Source of the DNA: a virus
Strand: one strand, 5' to 3'
Virus record (IMG/VR): IMGVR_UViG_3300028025_002804
Location: 1 to 34,340 of that record
DNA: 34,340 nucleotides
Each line of letters starts with the position of its first letter. Position 1 is the stretch's first letter. Below are positions 16,075 to 23,131 of this stretch, piece after piece. The position numbers and the translations under genes are program-made. Below the pieces are notes generated by a model, which saw only the letters and a program-made list of their open reading frames with translations, did no database searches and was not told where the DNA came from.

Positions 16075-16090
16075 TCCCACAATCGTGGGG
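16075..16090 (+). promoter_or_regulatory. leader hairpin before ribonucleotide reductase
   Basis: TCCCAC-AATC-GTGGGG forms a 5-bp GC stem with one extra wobble pair, 30 bases before the ATG, followed by TATTTAATAAAA. It could be a weak terminator or attenuator in the leader. An upstream imperfect stem (GTAGAA 16037-16042 with TTCTAC 16056-16061) overlaps the candidate promoter. Confidence 0.35.
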
Positions 16091-16119
16091 TATTTAATAA
16101 AAACAGAAAATGGTGGCTT

Positions 16120-18156
16120 ATGGTTAACTTCTCCTTCAAACTTGCAGATGATTTCATCTCAGGATACAAGAACAAGAAAGCCCCATTCGGTTACAGCGAC
16201 GTTGCAGGAAACTCCGTAGGTGAGATTACATTCCTCCGCACTTATTCTCGTCTAAAAGCAGACGGCACCAAGGAAACTTGGTCTGAAGTATGTGAGCGTG
16301 TAATCAATGGGATGTACTCTTTACAAAAAGATTGGGCTAAGTCTTCACGCTTACCTTGGTCAGATGCAAAAGCAGCGGCTTCAGCAAAAGAAGCCTTTGA
16401 CCGTCTATTCAACTTAAAGTGGACACCTCCAGGACGTGGGCTTTGGGTTATGGGTACCGACATTGTGAACGTCCAAAAGAACTCAGCGGCTTTGCAAAAC
16501 TGTGCTTTTGTATCTACTAATGAAATGACTAAGAACAATCCTGCCAAGCCTTTCGGATTCCTTATGGAGGCTTCTATGCTTGGCGTTGGAGTTGGCTTTG
16601 ACGATAAGGGTGCAGACAAAGGTTTTGAAATTCATGAGCCTCAGGGAACTCAGGTCTACAACATTCCTGATACTCGTGAAGGCTGGCAGGAAAGCACCTC
16701 GGCTTTGATTAACTCTTTCTTGAAACCTGACCAATCGGCTTTGGAATTCAACTATGACGAAATTCGTCCTTACGGAGCACCTATTGCTACCTTTGGTGGA
16801 ACCGCTTCTGGACCTGCCCCACTCAAGAGGCTTCATGAGCAACTAGTCAAAATGTTCTCAGGTCGCAAAGGCGAAACTCTTACTCGTAAAGACATCGCAG
16901 ACATTGGAAACTTGATTGGTGTCTGTGTGGTCTCTGGAAATGTTCGTCGCTCTGCTGAACTGCTTATTGGTCGCATTGACGATGAGGACTTCTTGAACTT
17001 GAAGAACGCTGAACGCTTCCCTGAACGAAACTCTTACGACCCTGAAAACCCAGGATGGGCTTGGATGTCTAACAACTCTGTTGAGGTCTCTGTCGGAACG
17101 GACTTCTCTCCTATCGTAGACGGAATTGTCCGTAACGGAGAGCCTGGGGTTATCTGGATGGATACTTCTAGGGCTTACGGAAGGCTTGTGGATGCTCCAA
17201 ATAACAAAGACCACCGCATCATGGGCTACAACCCTTGTGCTGAACAGTCCTTGGAGTCTTTTGAAATGTGTACGCTTGTAGAGACTTACTTGAACAGACA
17301 TGATTCGCTTGAAGACTTCAAGAGGACTTTGAAGTTCGCTTATCTTTACGCTAAGACTGTGACTTTGCTTCCTACTCACTGGGAAGAGACTAACTCCATT
17401 ATGCAAAGAAACCGCAGAATAGGAACTTCTATCTCTGGTATTGCAAACTTTGCAGATAACAAGGGACACCATGTGCTTCGTCAATGGATGGATGAGGGCT
17501 ATAAAGTCGTCCAAGGCTACGACAAGACTTACTCTGAGTGGCTTGGTATTCGTGAGTCCATCAAGACTACTACTGTAAAGCCTTCTGGCACTGTCTCTAT
17601 CTTGGCTGGTGAGAGCCCAGGAGTTCACTGGACTTCTGGAGGAAAGTTCTTCAATCGGGCTATTCGCTTTGGAAATAATGACCCTATGCTTCCTCTTTTC
17701 AAAATGGCTAACTATCGGGTTGAACCTGCTTCTGAAAGCCCAGACACAACTTCTGTTGTCTTCTTCCCAATCAAGAGCGGTGCTTCTCGTTCTGAGAAGG
17801 ATGTCTCTATCTACGAGAAGATGGCTTTGGCTGCTACGGCTCAACGCTATTGGAGCGACAACTCTGTAAGCGTCACAATCACCTTCGACACAAACAAAGA
17901 GGCTGATGCTGTCGGAACTGTCCTTCACATGTACGACGGGCAGTTGAAGACTGTATCGTTCTTGCCTATGGGCAACGACACTTATCCGCAGATGCCTTAC
18001 ACGCAGATTACGGAAGACGAGTACGAGGCTTATGGTATGCAACTATTTCCTATTGACTTTGCGGGAGTTTACGCTGGTATGGCTTCGGACGCTATTGGCG
18101 AAGCGTATTGCACAACGGATGCTTGTGAGATAAAACTCATAAAGGATAACCAGTAA
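16120..18156 (+). CDS. nrdJ: adenosylcobalamin-dependent ribonucleotide reductase (class II, monomeric type)
   Basis: 678 residues of the Lactobacillus leichmannii RTPR type. Reduces ribonucleotides to deoxyribonucleotides using adenosylcobalamin. Seen: C128 (QNCAF), C373 in NPCAEQSLE as the thiyl-radical Cys with N371 and E375, C384 eleven residues later, matching the 408/419 spacing of the Lactobacillus enzyme; GGTASGPAPL; VSGNVRRSAELLIG; KPSGTVSIL. The C-terminal C664-x4-C669 is the redox shuttle pair. It needs no small subunit and works without oxygen. Own promoter and terminator suggest a single-gene unit. No cobalamin riboswitch is recognised in the short leader. Confidence 0.95.
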   Translation: MVNFSFKLADDFISGYKNKKAPFGYSDVAGNSVGEITFLRTYSRLKADGTKETWSEVCERVINGMYSLQKDWAKSSRLPWSDAKAAASAKEAFDRLFNLKWTPPGRGLWVMGTDIVNVQKNSAALQNCAFVSTNEMTKNNPAKPFGFLMEASMLGVGVGFDDKGADKGFEIHEPQGTQVYNIPDTREGWQESTSALINSFLKPDQSALEFNYDEIRPYGAPIATFGGTASGPAPLKRLHEQLVKMFSGRKGETLTRKDIADIGNLIGVCVVSGNVRRSAELLIGRIDDEDFLNLKNAERFPERNSYDPENPGWAWMSNNSVEVSVGTDFSPIVDGIVRNGEPGVIWMDTSRAYGRLVDAPNNKDHRIMGYNPCAEQSLESFEMCTLVETYLNRHDSLEDFKRTLKFAYLYAKTVTLLPTHWEETNSIMQRNRRIGTSISGIANFADNKGHHVLRQWMDEGYKVVQGYDKTYSEWLGIRESIKTTTVKPSGTVSILAGESPGVHWTSGGKFFNRAIRFGNNDPMLPLFKMANYRVEPASESPDTTSVVFFPIKSGASRSEKDVSIYEKMALAATAQRYWSDNSVSVTITFDTNKEADAVGTVLHMYDGQLKTVSFLPMGNDTYPQMPYTQITEDEYEAYGMQLFPIDFAGVYAGMASDAIGEAYCTTDACEIKLIKDNQ

Positions 18157-18172
18157 AGGAACACTAAAGGAG

Positions 18173-18206
18173 AACCCCCTAACCAGTAGGTCAGGGGGTT
18201 TTCTTA
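18173..18206. terminator. intrinsic terminator between converging units
   Basis: AACCCCCT (18173-18180) pairs with AGGGGGTT (18193-18200) over a 12-base loop and is followed by TTTTCTT on the + strand. This is a strong terminator for the reductase gene; the stem may also stop the long - strand unit ending at 18204, though the T tract there is interrupted. Confidence 0.85.
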
Positions 18207-18536
18207 TGCTTCTAGGATAGTGTTTTCGTCTACAAGACGAACGAGGTCTCTTCTGCCACCGCTTTCAATGAGCATGTTCAAGTACTCTTGGACACGAGTA
18301 GGAGACTTCCGTAAGATGTTGCGTTCCTTCATGGTAGTACCGCCCCAGATGCCCCACTCATTATTTCTCATGGCGTAGCCTAGGCAGGTCTCTACTATCG
18401 GACACTTGGAACAAACGGCTTTGGCTTCTCTTGTAATCTTTACATGGTCTTTACCCTCAGGCATGAACATCTCAGGGTCTTCACCAAAACATAGTGCCTT
18501 GGTGGTATCAAATAATGGTTCTTTATCTTTTGCCAT
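18204..18536 (-). CDS. whiB: WhiB-family Fe-S transcription regulator
   Basis: 110 residues with canonical C16, C42-x2-C45-x5-C51 and the GIWGG turn at 62-66 followed by TMKERN. WhiB proteins carry a 4Fe-4S cluster and act with the main sigma factor. Start at 18536 (MAKDKEP) is preferred to a longer in-frame start because GAAGAGG lies 10 bases upstream and the stop of the small gene before it is 2 bases away. Last gene of the long - strand unit that begins at the repeat near 23034. Confidence 0.92.
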   Translation of the reverse strand: MAKDKEPLFDTTKALCFGEDPEMFMPEGKDHVKITREAKAVCSKCPIVETCLGYAMRNNEWGIWGGTTMKERNILRKSPTRVQEYLNMLIESGGRRDLVRLVDENTILEA

Positions 18537-18538
18537 TT

Positions 18539-18673
18539 TTATTTTCCTCTTCTCATGGATTGTCTTAGTTGTGGCTTGATGAAGCCATACCAACGATTCT
18601 TAGCCCAAACAATGTACGCCCCAACAGGGTAGCGTAGCAGTCTGTACGATTGACGATGCCTAGGGTTGCTCAC
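18539..18673 (-). CDS. small basic protein, 44 aa
   Basis: GTG start at 18673 with a textbook AAAGGAG five bases upstream, inside the end of the regulator gene; it stops 2 bases before the WhiB start. The product (begins MSNPRHRQSYRLLRYPVG) is rich in Arg, Tyr and Trp and ends LRQSMRRGK. It fills a gap that would otherwise be empty. Unrecognised; perhaps nucleic-acid binding. Confidence 0.6.
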   Translation of the reverse strand: MSNPRHRQSYRLLRYPVGAYIVWAKNRWYGFIKPQLRQSMRRGK

Positions 18674-18920
18674 TGTTCTCCTTTAGGTATTCATAGATTT
18701 TCATGTAGTCATGCACTTCTCCTATGAGTTGAGTAGTGCTAATGTCTAGCCCTTTGGCTATTGCCTCCAGCATCTGATTACTTGCTTGCTTGTTGCCACG
18801 CTCAATGTCTGAGAGATGACCTAAAGATACGCTAGACCTTTTGGAGACCTCTCGGAGAGTTAGGCTTCTATCGGTACGAAGTAGTCGGATGGTATCTCCG
18901 ACAGCACTATTTAGTCTCAC
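18660..18920 (-). CDS. XRE/ClgR-like helix-turn-helix regulator
   Basis: 86 residues. The helix-turn-helix runs over about 10-45: IRLLRTDRSLTLREVSKRSS, VSLGHLSDIERG, NKQASNQMLEAIAKGLDI, closely matching the actinobacterial ClgR group, which controls clp protease genes. Here it is too short to hold more than the DNA-binding domain. GTG start at 18920 overlaps the preceding stop by 4 bases, with GGGAGAG upstream. It is a dimer-forming family, hence one candidate for binding the palindromes of this region, though ClgR sites differ. Confidence 0.88.
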   Translation of the reverse strand: MRLNSAVGDTIRLLRTDRSLTLREVSKRSSVSLGHLSDIERGNKQASNQMLEAIAKGLDISTTQLIGEVHDYMKIYEYLKENSEQP

Positions 18921-19129
18921 CAGTCTCTCCCAACATCTACGCTGTTCTCAGCACCGCACTCGTTGCACTCAACGATTACTTCGTCCGAACGGCTACTGCC
19001 AACAGCATCAACATCCTCGTTGTACTCTTCACACTTACTGCAATCAAACGATACAGTCATGGAGACTTCATCGTCCCATGGTGTGGCTGTCTTCCAGCCG
19101 TCATAGCCTCCGCCAATGTCGTAACTCAT
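18917..19129 (-). CDS. zinc-ribbon protein, 70 aa
   Basis: C30/C33 (CSKC) and C55/C58 (CNEC) form a ribbon; the remainder is strongly acidic (WDDEVSMTVSFD, YNEDVDAVG). Starts at a TAATG junction. Unrecognised; typical of the acidic small proteins of this strand. Confidence 0.65.
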   Translation of the reverse strand: MSYDIGGGYDGWKTATPWDDEVSMTVSFDCSKCEEYNEDVDAVGSSRSDEVIVECNECGAENSVDVGRDW

Positions 19130-19353
19130 TAGTCCTCCTTGTGTTTGATGCCATGTTCAGCATCTATCTCTTTATGAATGTCCTTGCGAAGTTTAGGCAA
19201 GATAACTCGCTTGAATACAACTCCGTAAAGTAATCCGATGATTAGCACATCTTGAATGATTGTCCACCCTAGTTCGGCTAGGATGTGTGATGGGTCAGTG
19301 AAGATTTCCCAAGCGTGTTGCCAGACAGACTCTCCAGCGTGTTCGTGTTCCAT
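19129..19353 (-). CDS. membrane protein, 74 aa
   Basis: One hydrophobic helix at about 29-52 (GWTIIQDVLIIGLLYGVVF), followed by a basic then mixed tail (KRVILPKLRKDIHKEIDAEH) facing the cytoplasm. His- and Glu-rich N-terminus. TAATG junctions at both ends. Could be a small inner-membrane effector; unrecognised. Confidence 0.65.
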   Translation of the reverse strand: MEHEHAGESVWQHAWEIFTDPSHILAELGWTIIQDVLIIGLLYGVVFKRVILPKLRKDIHKEIDAEHGIKHKED

Positions 19354-19583
19354 TAGTTATTCTCCTCTTTGGTCGCTTGAGCCTCTACTTCCCCGTTCCA
19401 TTGGATAGCACCAATCACAACGGCTAATGCGAGTCTAGGGGTTAGTTTATCTAGCCCAAGTACAGGGTTGTTTAGAGACTGTGTAATCATCTCTACGATT
19501 TCGTCACGCTGATTAGCACGACCAATCAGGTACGACTCAAGGTCTTTGACTCCTTGAGCATTTAGGTTCTTCATCTTACCCAT
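19353..19583 (-). CDS. hypothetical protein, 76 aa
   Basis: Helical (VKDLESYLIGRANQRDEIVE; TPRLALAVVIGAIQW). Ends EENN from the GAGGAGAAT-type RBS of the next gene. TAATG junctions at both ends. Unrecognised. Confidence 0.65.
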   Translation of the reverse strand: MGKMKNLNAQGVKDLESYLIGRANQRDEIVEMITQSLNNPVLGLDKLTPRLALAVVIGAIQWNGEVEAQATKEENN

Positions 19584-19891
19584 TAGTTCTCCTCCTTGTT
19601 GAACATTTGAAACAGGTCAATCATGCCATCGGTGCATGACTCGTGGATTGGTTGTCCATAAATAGATTTGGCAGGTTCACCATCATACTCTGTATAACAG
19701 ACAACGCAAGTTTTGGATACAGGTGTGTCTAGTAAAACATTCTTTGATACTTCATGAAACAGAACTTCTAGTTGTGCGGTTGTCCAATCGTGTTCAGAAC
19801 GCAAGTGGTACTCTACTGCATCTTTCATTCGTAAGTGTTCAGCCTTCATGCCAGCAGTGTAGATGCTTGAAACAGCACCTAACTTACTCAT
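19583..19891 (-). CDS. hypothetical Cys-containing protein, 102 aa
   Basis: Helical N-terminal part with several His; C62/C65 (CVVC) and C86 with H83 may hold a zinc. Ends NKEEN. It overlaps the preceding gene by 8 bases. Unrecognised. Confidence 0.65.
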   Translation of the reverse strand: MSKLGAVSSIYTAGMKAEHLRMKDAVEYHLRSEHDWTTAQLEVLFHEVSKNVLLDTPVSKTCVVCYTEYDGEPAKSIYGQPIHESCTDGMIDLFQMFNKEEN

Positions 19892-20168
19892 TACTCACCT
19901 CTTTTGGATTGGTGTAGTAATCTAGCCTGAACTGCTCCACTAGGATTCCGACAGACACCATGCTTGAGTTTCTAAACTGTATCTCATCAGGCAACTCTAG
20001 TTCTTGGTTCATGTCTCCGTTAGCATTGACTATCTCAATGGCTTCTATGAGTAGGGGTATCATCGTAGCGGGTACACTTTGGCTGAATAGCGTTATGTGC
20101 CATGATAGTTTATCCTCTATGCTCAATGGTGCTTTTGCGATTTCTTCTGCTATCTCTGCTGATTTCAT
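19884..20168 (-). CDS. hypothetical protein, 94 aa; paralogue of the gene at 32682
   Basis: Start at 20168 is chosen for AGAGGAG 6 bases upstream. Along its length it aligns with the protein at 32682-33026: IAEEIAKAPLSIEDKLSWH versus LAEDLAGMENITLEQQITWH, then P-x-x-M-I/V-...IEAIEI/IKAIEL, then LPDEIQFRNSSMVSV versus LPEGITWRGNTFASV. So the two belong to one phage protein family of unknown function. Confidence 0.7.
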   Translation of the reverse strand: MKSAEIAEEIAKAPLSIEDKLSWHITLFSQSVPATMIPLLIEAIEIVNANGDMNQELELPDEIQFRNSSMVSVGILVEQFRLDYYTNPKEVSNE

Positions 20169-20283
20169 TTGTTCTCCTCTGTTGTTCATTATGTTCTCCA
20201 TAAGCCATGAGTTTTTGATACCCACGACCTGCAAAGAAGCCTGTGATTAGTACTAGTAAAGTAAAGCCGTTGAAGATTACCAT
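20110..20283 (-). CDS. small membrane protein, 57 aa
   Basis: Starts at a TAATG junction with AAGGAGAAC upstream. N-terminal helix (VIFNGFTLLVLITGFFAG, residues 2-19), then a basic tail with many Arg, Asn and Gln. It overlaps the next gene by 59 bases in another frame, so the tail may be less constrained. Supported by RBS, coupling and the membrane helix. Confidence 0.55.
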   Translation of the reverse strand: MVIFNGFTLLVLITGFFAGRGYQKLMAYGEHNEQQRRTNEISRDSRRNRKSTIEHRG

Positions 20284-20489
20284 TAGTTCTCCTTGTGCTT
20301 GTTGATGTGTCGGTAAAGATGCTCTCGGATAACACTATCCACTGCATCATTCATTTCTTTTTGCAGGTCGTTCTGTATAGCCACCCACTCTTCATCAGTA
20401 GGTACTGGTGCAGTTGAACTCAACTCATCCAGTTCAACTTCAAAATCCCAACGAGTGTACTCATACACCACCATTGTTCTTATCTCCAT
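20283..20489 (-). CDS. hypothetical acidic protein, 68 aa
   Basis: A short strand start (MVVYEYTRWDFEVEL) followed by long acidic helices (DEEWVAIQNDLQKEMNDAVDSVIREHLYRHI). Ends HKEN at the GGAGAACTAATG junction with the next gene. Unrecognised. Confidence 0.65.
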   Translation of the reverse strand: MEIRTMVVYEYTRWDFEVELDELSSTAPVPTDEEWVAIQNDLQKEMNDAVDSVIREHLYRHINKHKEN

Positions 20490-20498
20490 TAGTTCTCC

Positions 20499-20636
20499 TT
20501 ATGAGTAGTTGTGGTTGCAGAATACACGACCACATTCTGGGCATGTCTGCTTCTCGCAGTTGTGGCACATCTCGTACTTGTCTAGTGTGGCTTGAGTTGT
20601 TTCCTCATCACACTCTGGACAATAAACTTTATCCAT
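20499..20636 (-). CDS. zinc-binding protein, 45 aa
   Basis: Three CxxC pairs plus one Cys: CPEC near residue 6, CHNC at 24-27, CPEC at 32-35 and C40, ending CNHNYS. A double zinc-ribbon peptide. TAATG start; the next gene follows with AAGGAGAAC. Unrecognised. Confidence 0.6.
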   Translation of the reverse strand: MDKVYCPECDEETTQATLDKYEMCHNCEKQTCPECGRVFCNHNYS

Positions 20637-20851
20637 TAGAGTTCCTCTCGTAAGAACATAGCCACTATCTCGTCAATGTGGATTTCAATGTTGTCTTCAT
20701 GCTTCCAACAAATAGTCTCCCACTCATCATCACTGAATGTGATGTCGTTGTTATGCTCAACATCAGCCCTAACCCACCAACCAGTGAGAGCAATCTCTTC
20801 GTTAGGGTCAAGTTTGGATAGCATTTCAATCGCTTTGCTTACTGCGGTCAT
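20636..20851 (-). CDS. hypothetical acidic protein, 71 aa
   Basis: An N-terminal helix (VSKAIEMLSKLDPNEEI) followed by Trp- and acid-rich segments (TGWWVRADVEHNND; FSDDEWETICWKHED). Domain looks alpha/beta. TAATG junctions on both sides. Unrecognised. Confidence 0.65.
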   Translation of the reverse strand: MTAVSKAIEMLSKLDPNEEIALTGWWVRADVEHNNDITFSDDEWETICWKHEDNIEIHIDEIVAMFLREEL

Positions 20852-20982
20852 TAGTCCTCCTCAGGCTCTAAAGCGTAGTCTTCTACGCAGGTTATGCAGA
20901 CTGGATAATCAAATCTAAAGTCAAGGGTGTCTGGCTTGCCCTCTTCGTACTCGGTGTCGCATACTTCACATGAAGTCATCAT
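20851..20982 (-). CDS. small Cys-pair protein, 43 aa
   Basis: CEVC and CITC pairs separated by about 20 residues form a minimal zinc ribbon; tail acidic (EDYALEPEED). Starts inside the previous gene's end; two adjacent ATGs (20982, 20979), with AAGGTGG about 6 bases upstream. Ends at a GAGGAGGACTAATG junction. Confidence 0.55.
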   Translation of the reverse strand: MMTSCEVCDTEYEEGKPDTLDFRFDYPVCITCVEDYALEPEED

Positions 20983-21397
20983 TATTTACCACCTTTGCAA
21001 ACTGCTCTGCACAATAGTCAGCCTGTTCATACGGGTTCATAACATAGTCAGGAACACCCCGTTCGGATGAGTGTTCAATCACAGTTGGCGTTGAAGGTAA
21101 GCCGTTGAAGATAGTCCATAGTCTGTCGGAGATTTGGTGTTCGTAGTCCTTTAGGAATCCGTCAAGCCCGTACCATGAGTCATCATCTTCAAAGTACCCG
21201 AAGCCTAGTCGCAGTTTTGCGGACTCCTCAGGTGTAAGTTCAATCAAACCTACTTCACGCTTATCCACTGCATTACCCTCAGTGATACAAAGGTAGATTT
21301 CAATGTACCAAGGGTCAGCATAGGCATACTGTCCGTCAGCCTGTTCTACTTCTTGCCTAAACACATTCAGGTCGTAATCTAATAATGTCTCCAACAC
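20966..21397 (-). CDS. hypothetical acidic protein, 143 aa
   Basis: Very acidic, rich in Tyr, Trp and Asp (YFEDDDSWYGLDGFLKDYEHQ). N-terminal alpha/beta part, later helical. Starts with GTG at 21397 (AGGAG 3 bases before) or TTG at 21394 (6 bases); both give almost the same protein. No family named. Acid-rich folds of this kind include DNA mimics, but nothing specific supports that here. Confidence 0.7.
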   Translation of the reverse strand: MLETLLDYDLNVFRQEVEQADGQYAYADPWYIEIYLCITEGNAVDKREVGLIELTPEESAKLRLGFGYFEDDDSWYGLDGFLKDYEHQISDRLWTIFNGLPSTPTVIEHSSERGVPDYVMNPYEQADYCAEQFAKVVNNDDFM

Positions 21398-21403
21398 AAA
21401 CTC

Positions 21404-21733
21404 CTACTCGTCTTCTTCTTCGTCTTCGTACTCGTCATTGCTTGATACAGTGATACAGATGTGATTGCTCATGTCTTCAAGTTCAGGTTCACGAGCAACT
21501 TCGGTGATGAAGTATCCAATGCGATTTACAAAGTGATACCCAGCACAGATGATAGTGCCAGCCTCATCACCATCCATGTAAGTCCAGATGTTCTCGTTAG
21601 GTTGGCTACGAACAAACTCCAACTCATCTCCATAGGTTTCAAACATGATGCCATCCCATGAAGCGTTATCGTCTAAGTGATTGGTGATTGGCTTGAATGT
21701 CTCAGCCCAGTCTTCAATGTCGTAATCTCTCAT
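21404..21733 (-). CDS. hypothetical acidic protein, 109 aa
   Basis: Start at the TAATG junction (21733), not an upstream ATG at 21745. Alternating strands and aromatic residues (WDGIMFETYGDELEF; ENIWTYMDGDEAGTIICAGYHFVNRIGYFITE), then an acidic tail of Glu and Asp. Unrecognised. Confidence 0.7.
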   Translation of the reverse strand: MRDYDIEDWAETFKPITNHLDDNASWDGIMFETYGDELEFVRSQPNENIWTYMDGDEAGTIICAGYHFVNRIGYFITEVAREPELEDMSNHICITVSSNDEYEDEEEDE

Positions 21734-21936
21734 TAGTCTTCCCATCTACTCAGGTCTTCACCATCAAGGATGGCTACGACATACTCAAGCCTCTCACTAT
21801 CTCTGAGGTTAGCAAGGGTCTCCCACTGCTCCTCAGTCAAGCGGTCAGGCTGGAAGATTGCGATTGCTCCTACTCCATACGAGCCGTCAGCATCTACATA
21901 AGCCATGTCTGGTATTACGAGTTCTTTGATTTCCAT
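21733..21936 (-). CDS. hypothetical acidic protein, 67 aa
   Basis: Strand-rich start with a GSYGVGAIAIF segment then helices (LTEEQWETLANLRDSERLEYV). TAATG at both ends. Unrecognised. Confidence 0.65.
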   Translation of the reverse strand: MEIKELVIPDMAYVDADGSYGVGAIAIFQPDRLTEEQWETLANLRDSERLEYVVAILDGEDLSRWED

Positions 21937-22124
21937 TAGTTCTCCTTCATCTCAGTAGGCTCATCCCAATCGGTTTCGCCAGACTTCCAGAACTTCTCTG
22001 AGTTAGGTAGGTCATCAACATCTATGATGTCCCCCATAAGTTCCTTAGCGTGTTCAAGGCTATCTGCCTCAAAGGTAATGATGTTCTTGGTGTATTCGTG
22101 TTCTACGAACTGATACTTAGGCAT
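21936..22124 (-). CDS. beta-helix fold small protein, 62 aa (EVEA-type family)
   Basis: Pattern: strand (YQFVEHEYTKNIITFEA) then helix (SLEHAKELMGDII) then an acidic tail with Trp. The same layout, with a V/F-E-A at the end of the strand and EA/HA in the helix, is found in the genes at 22124, 27091 and 28876, so they look like paralogues. Small domains of this layout are often protein interaction modules. Ends MKEN. Confidence 0.6.
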   Translation of the reverse strand: MPKYQFVEHEYTKNIITFEADSLEHAKELMGDIIDVDDLPNSEKFWKSGETDWDEPTEMKEN

Positions 22125-22303
22125 TAGTTCTCCTCCTGCTCTTCTACTTCGCCAATCTCAATCTCTCCATCCACGAAGCCGTTGTCTTTACGGACATCAT
22201 AGAAGACTGAGGAGATTGCCTTATTGACCATCTGCCATGCTTCATCTGCACTGTCCGCTTCAACCTCGTAGTATGCCGAGATGTCTACATTGTATGTTGC
22301 CAT
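22124..22303 (-). CDS. small acidic EVEA-type protein, 59 aa
   Basis: Starts MATYNVDISAYYEVEADSADEAWQMV: strand, then V-E-A, then an EAW helix, like the proteins at 27091 and 28876. AAGGAGG lies 7 bases before the ATG. Acidic tail ends EEQEEN at the GGAGAACTAATG junction. Unrecognised function. Confidence 0.65.
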   Translation of the reverse strand: MATYNVDISAYYEVEADSADEAWQMVNKAISSVFYDVRKDNGFVDGEIEIGEVEEQEEN

Positions 22304-22317
22304 GTGTTTCCTCCTTG

Positions 22318-23004
22318 TTAGTTGTTGTTCATCTCAATAAACTTGTTCATCAAACGCTGGAACTCCTGAACGGGAAGTCTTACCTCGCCCTTCTGAGATG
22401 TGATGTATTTATCTGCACCAGACCCGTCATTCCAATCCAACCACTGCCCCGTTGCCTGAACTCTTACAGTGGCTTCAAGCCTTGCCTTGCTACCGAGCAA
22501 CTGCTCAATGAACTTAGCAATCTTCTCTGCTGTGTTCTCAGCCTGTTCGTTAGCCTGAGCATCCTTAGCATTGGCGATTTCTTTTCTGCGGTTGTATTCA
22601 GCATCACGCTTCTCCCGTTCAATACGGGCAACCTCAGCCTCAGCATCAAGACGAGCCTGTTCAATAACCCAAGCATCCTGATACTCCTTGGCATCACCAA
22701 TGAAGTCTCGTGCCTTGACTACGAAGTATTGCTTCTGAACGACCTCCTCATTAGCGTCATTACGGCTTAGGTGTTCTTGGTAAACGAGAAAGCCATAGGT
22801 CTTACCTGAGTAAGTGCGGTTGAAGGCTAGTGGGTCAAAAGAGGTCAGGTAAGTTGTTGCATACTGGTAGTCGTTTGCTCGCTTTACATAACTAATACGG
22901 CTAGGGTCAATGTCTTCAAAAGTCTTCTCGTGATTAGACTTGCCGTTCCTAACGACAGCCCATAGGTTGCTGGTAGGTTTTGATGTGATGTCTTTGGTTA
23001 GCAT
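22318..23004 (-). CDS. hypothetical protein with central coiled coil, 228 aa
   Basis: Mixed N-terminal domain (about 1-110), then a charged coiled coil at 110-180 (EQARLDAEAEVARIEREKRD; QANEQAENTAEKIAKFI), then a C-terminal strand region with a Gly-Gln-Trp segment. First gene after the leftmost promoter repeat (-10 at 23034-23039), with GAGAGG upstream. The unit continues through about 18 more genes to 18204. Unrecognised. Confidence 0.8.
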   Translation of the reverse strand: MLTKDITSKPTSNLWAVVRNGKSNHEKTFEDIDPSRISYVKRANDYQYATTYLTSFDPLAFNRTYSGKTYGFLVYQEHLSRNDANEEVVQKQYFVVKARDFIGDAKEYQDAWVIEQARLDAEAEVARIEREKRDAEYNRRKEIANAKDAQANEQAENTAEKIAKFIEQLLGSKARLEATVRVQATGQWLDWNDGSGADKYITSQKGEVRLPVQEFQRLMNKFIEMNNN

Positions 23005-23033
23005 TTGTAATCCTCTCGGTTTGGTGTTGCCTC

Positions 23034-23073
23034 ATCATAAGGTCAGGACACTAACAGGTTGTTAGTTCCCAAA
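23034..23073 (-). promoter_or_regulatory. palindromic promoter repeat 1
   Basis: Reference copy. On the + strand: palindrome core ACTAACA-GGT-TGTTAGT at 23050-23066, flanked by GGAC and TCCCAAA; on the - strand, 10 bp past the core, TATGAT (23039-23034) resembles a -10 box, with TGAGGCAAC following. The palindrome covers the place where the -35 box would be, and no good -35 is visible, so a regulator (activator or repressor) binding it is likely. The layout (core, 10 bp, -10) is identical in 14 copies. Drives the unit from 22318 to 18204. Confidence 0.8.
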
Positions 23074-23082
23074 AGGTTTGGG

Positions 23083-23129
23083 GGTAGGGATGGCGGGTGC
23101 TGAGGAGGCATACCACTACCATCCCCACC
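23083..23129 (-). terminator. hairpin after the VWA gene
   Basis: GGTGGGGATGG and CCATCCCTACC (- strand; 23129-23119 and 23093-23083) form an 11-bp stem with one mismatch and a 25-base loop directly after the TAG at 23132. Downstream bases on the - strand run CCCCAAACCTTTT. Probable terminator separating the VWA unit from repeat 1. Confidence 0.5.
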
Positions 23130-23131
23130 TC

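Noticed and set aside
15965-16119. Cobalamin riboswitch before the reductase
   Set aside because: The leader is too short for the known B12 element and I see no B12-box; the stems present do not match its layout.
16858-18042. 394-codon open frame opposite the reductase
   Set aside because: It lies antisense inside a clear class II reductase gene and has no motif or RBS; a by-product of its codon use.
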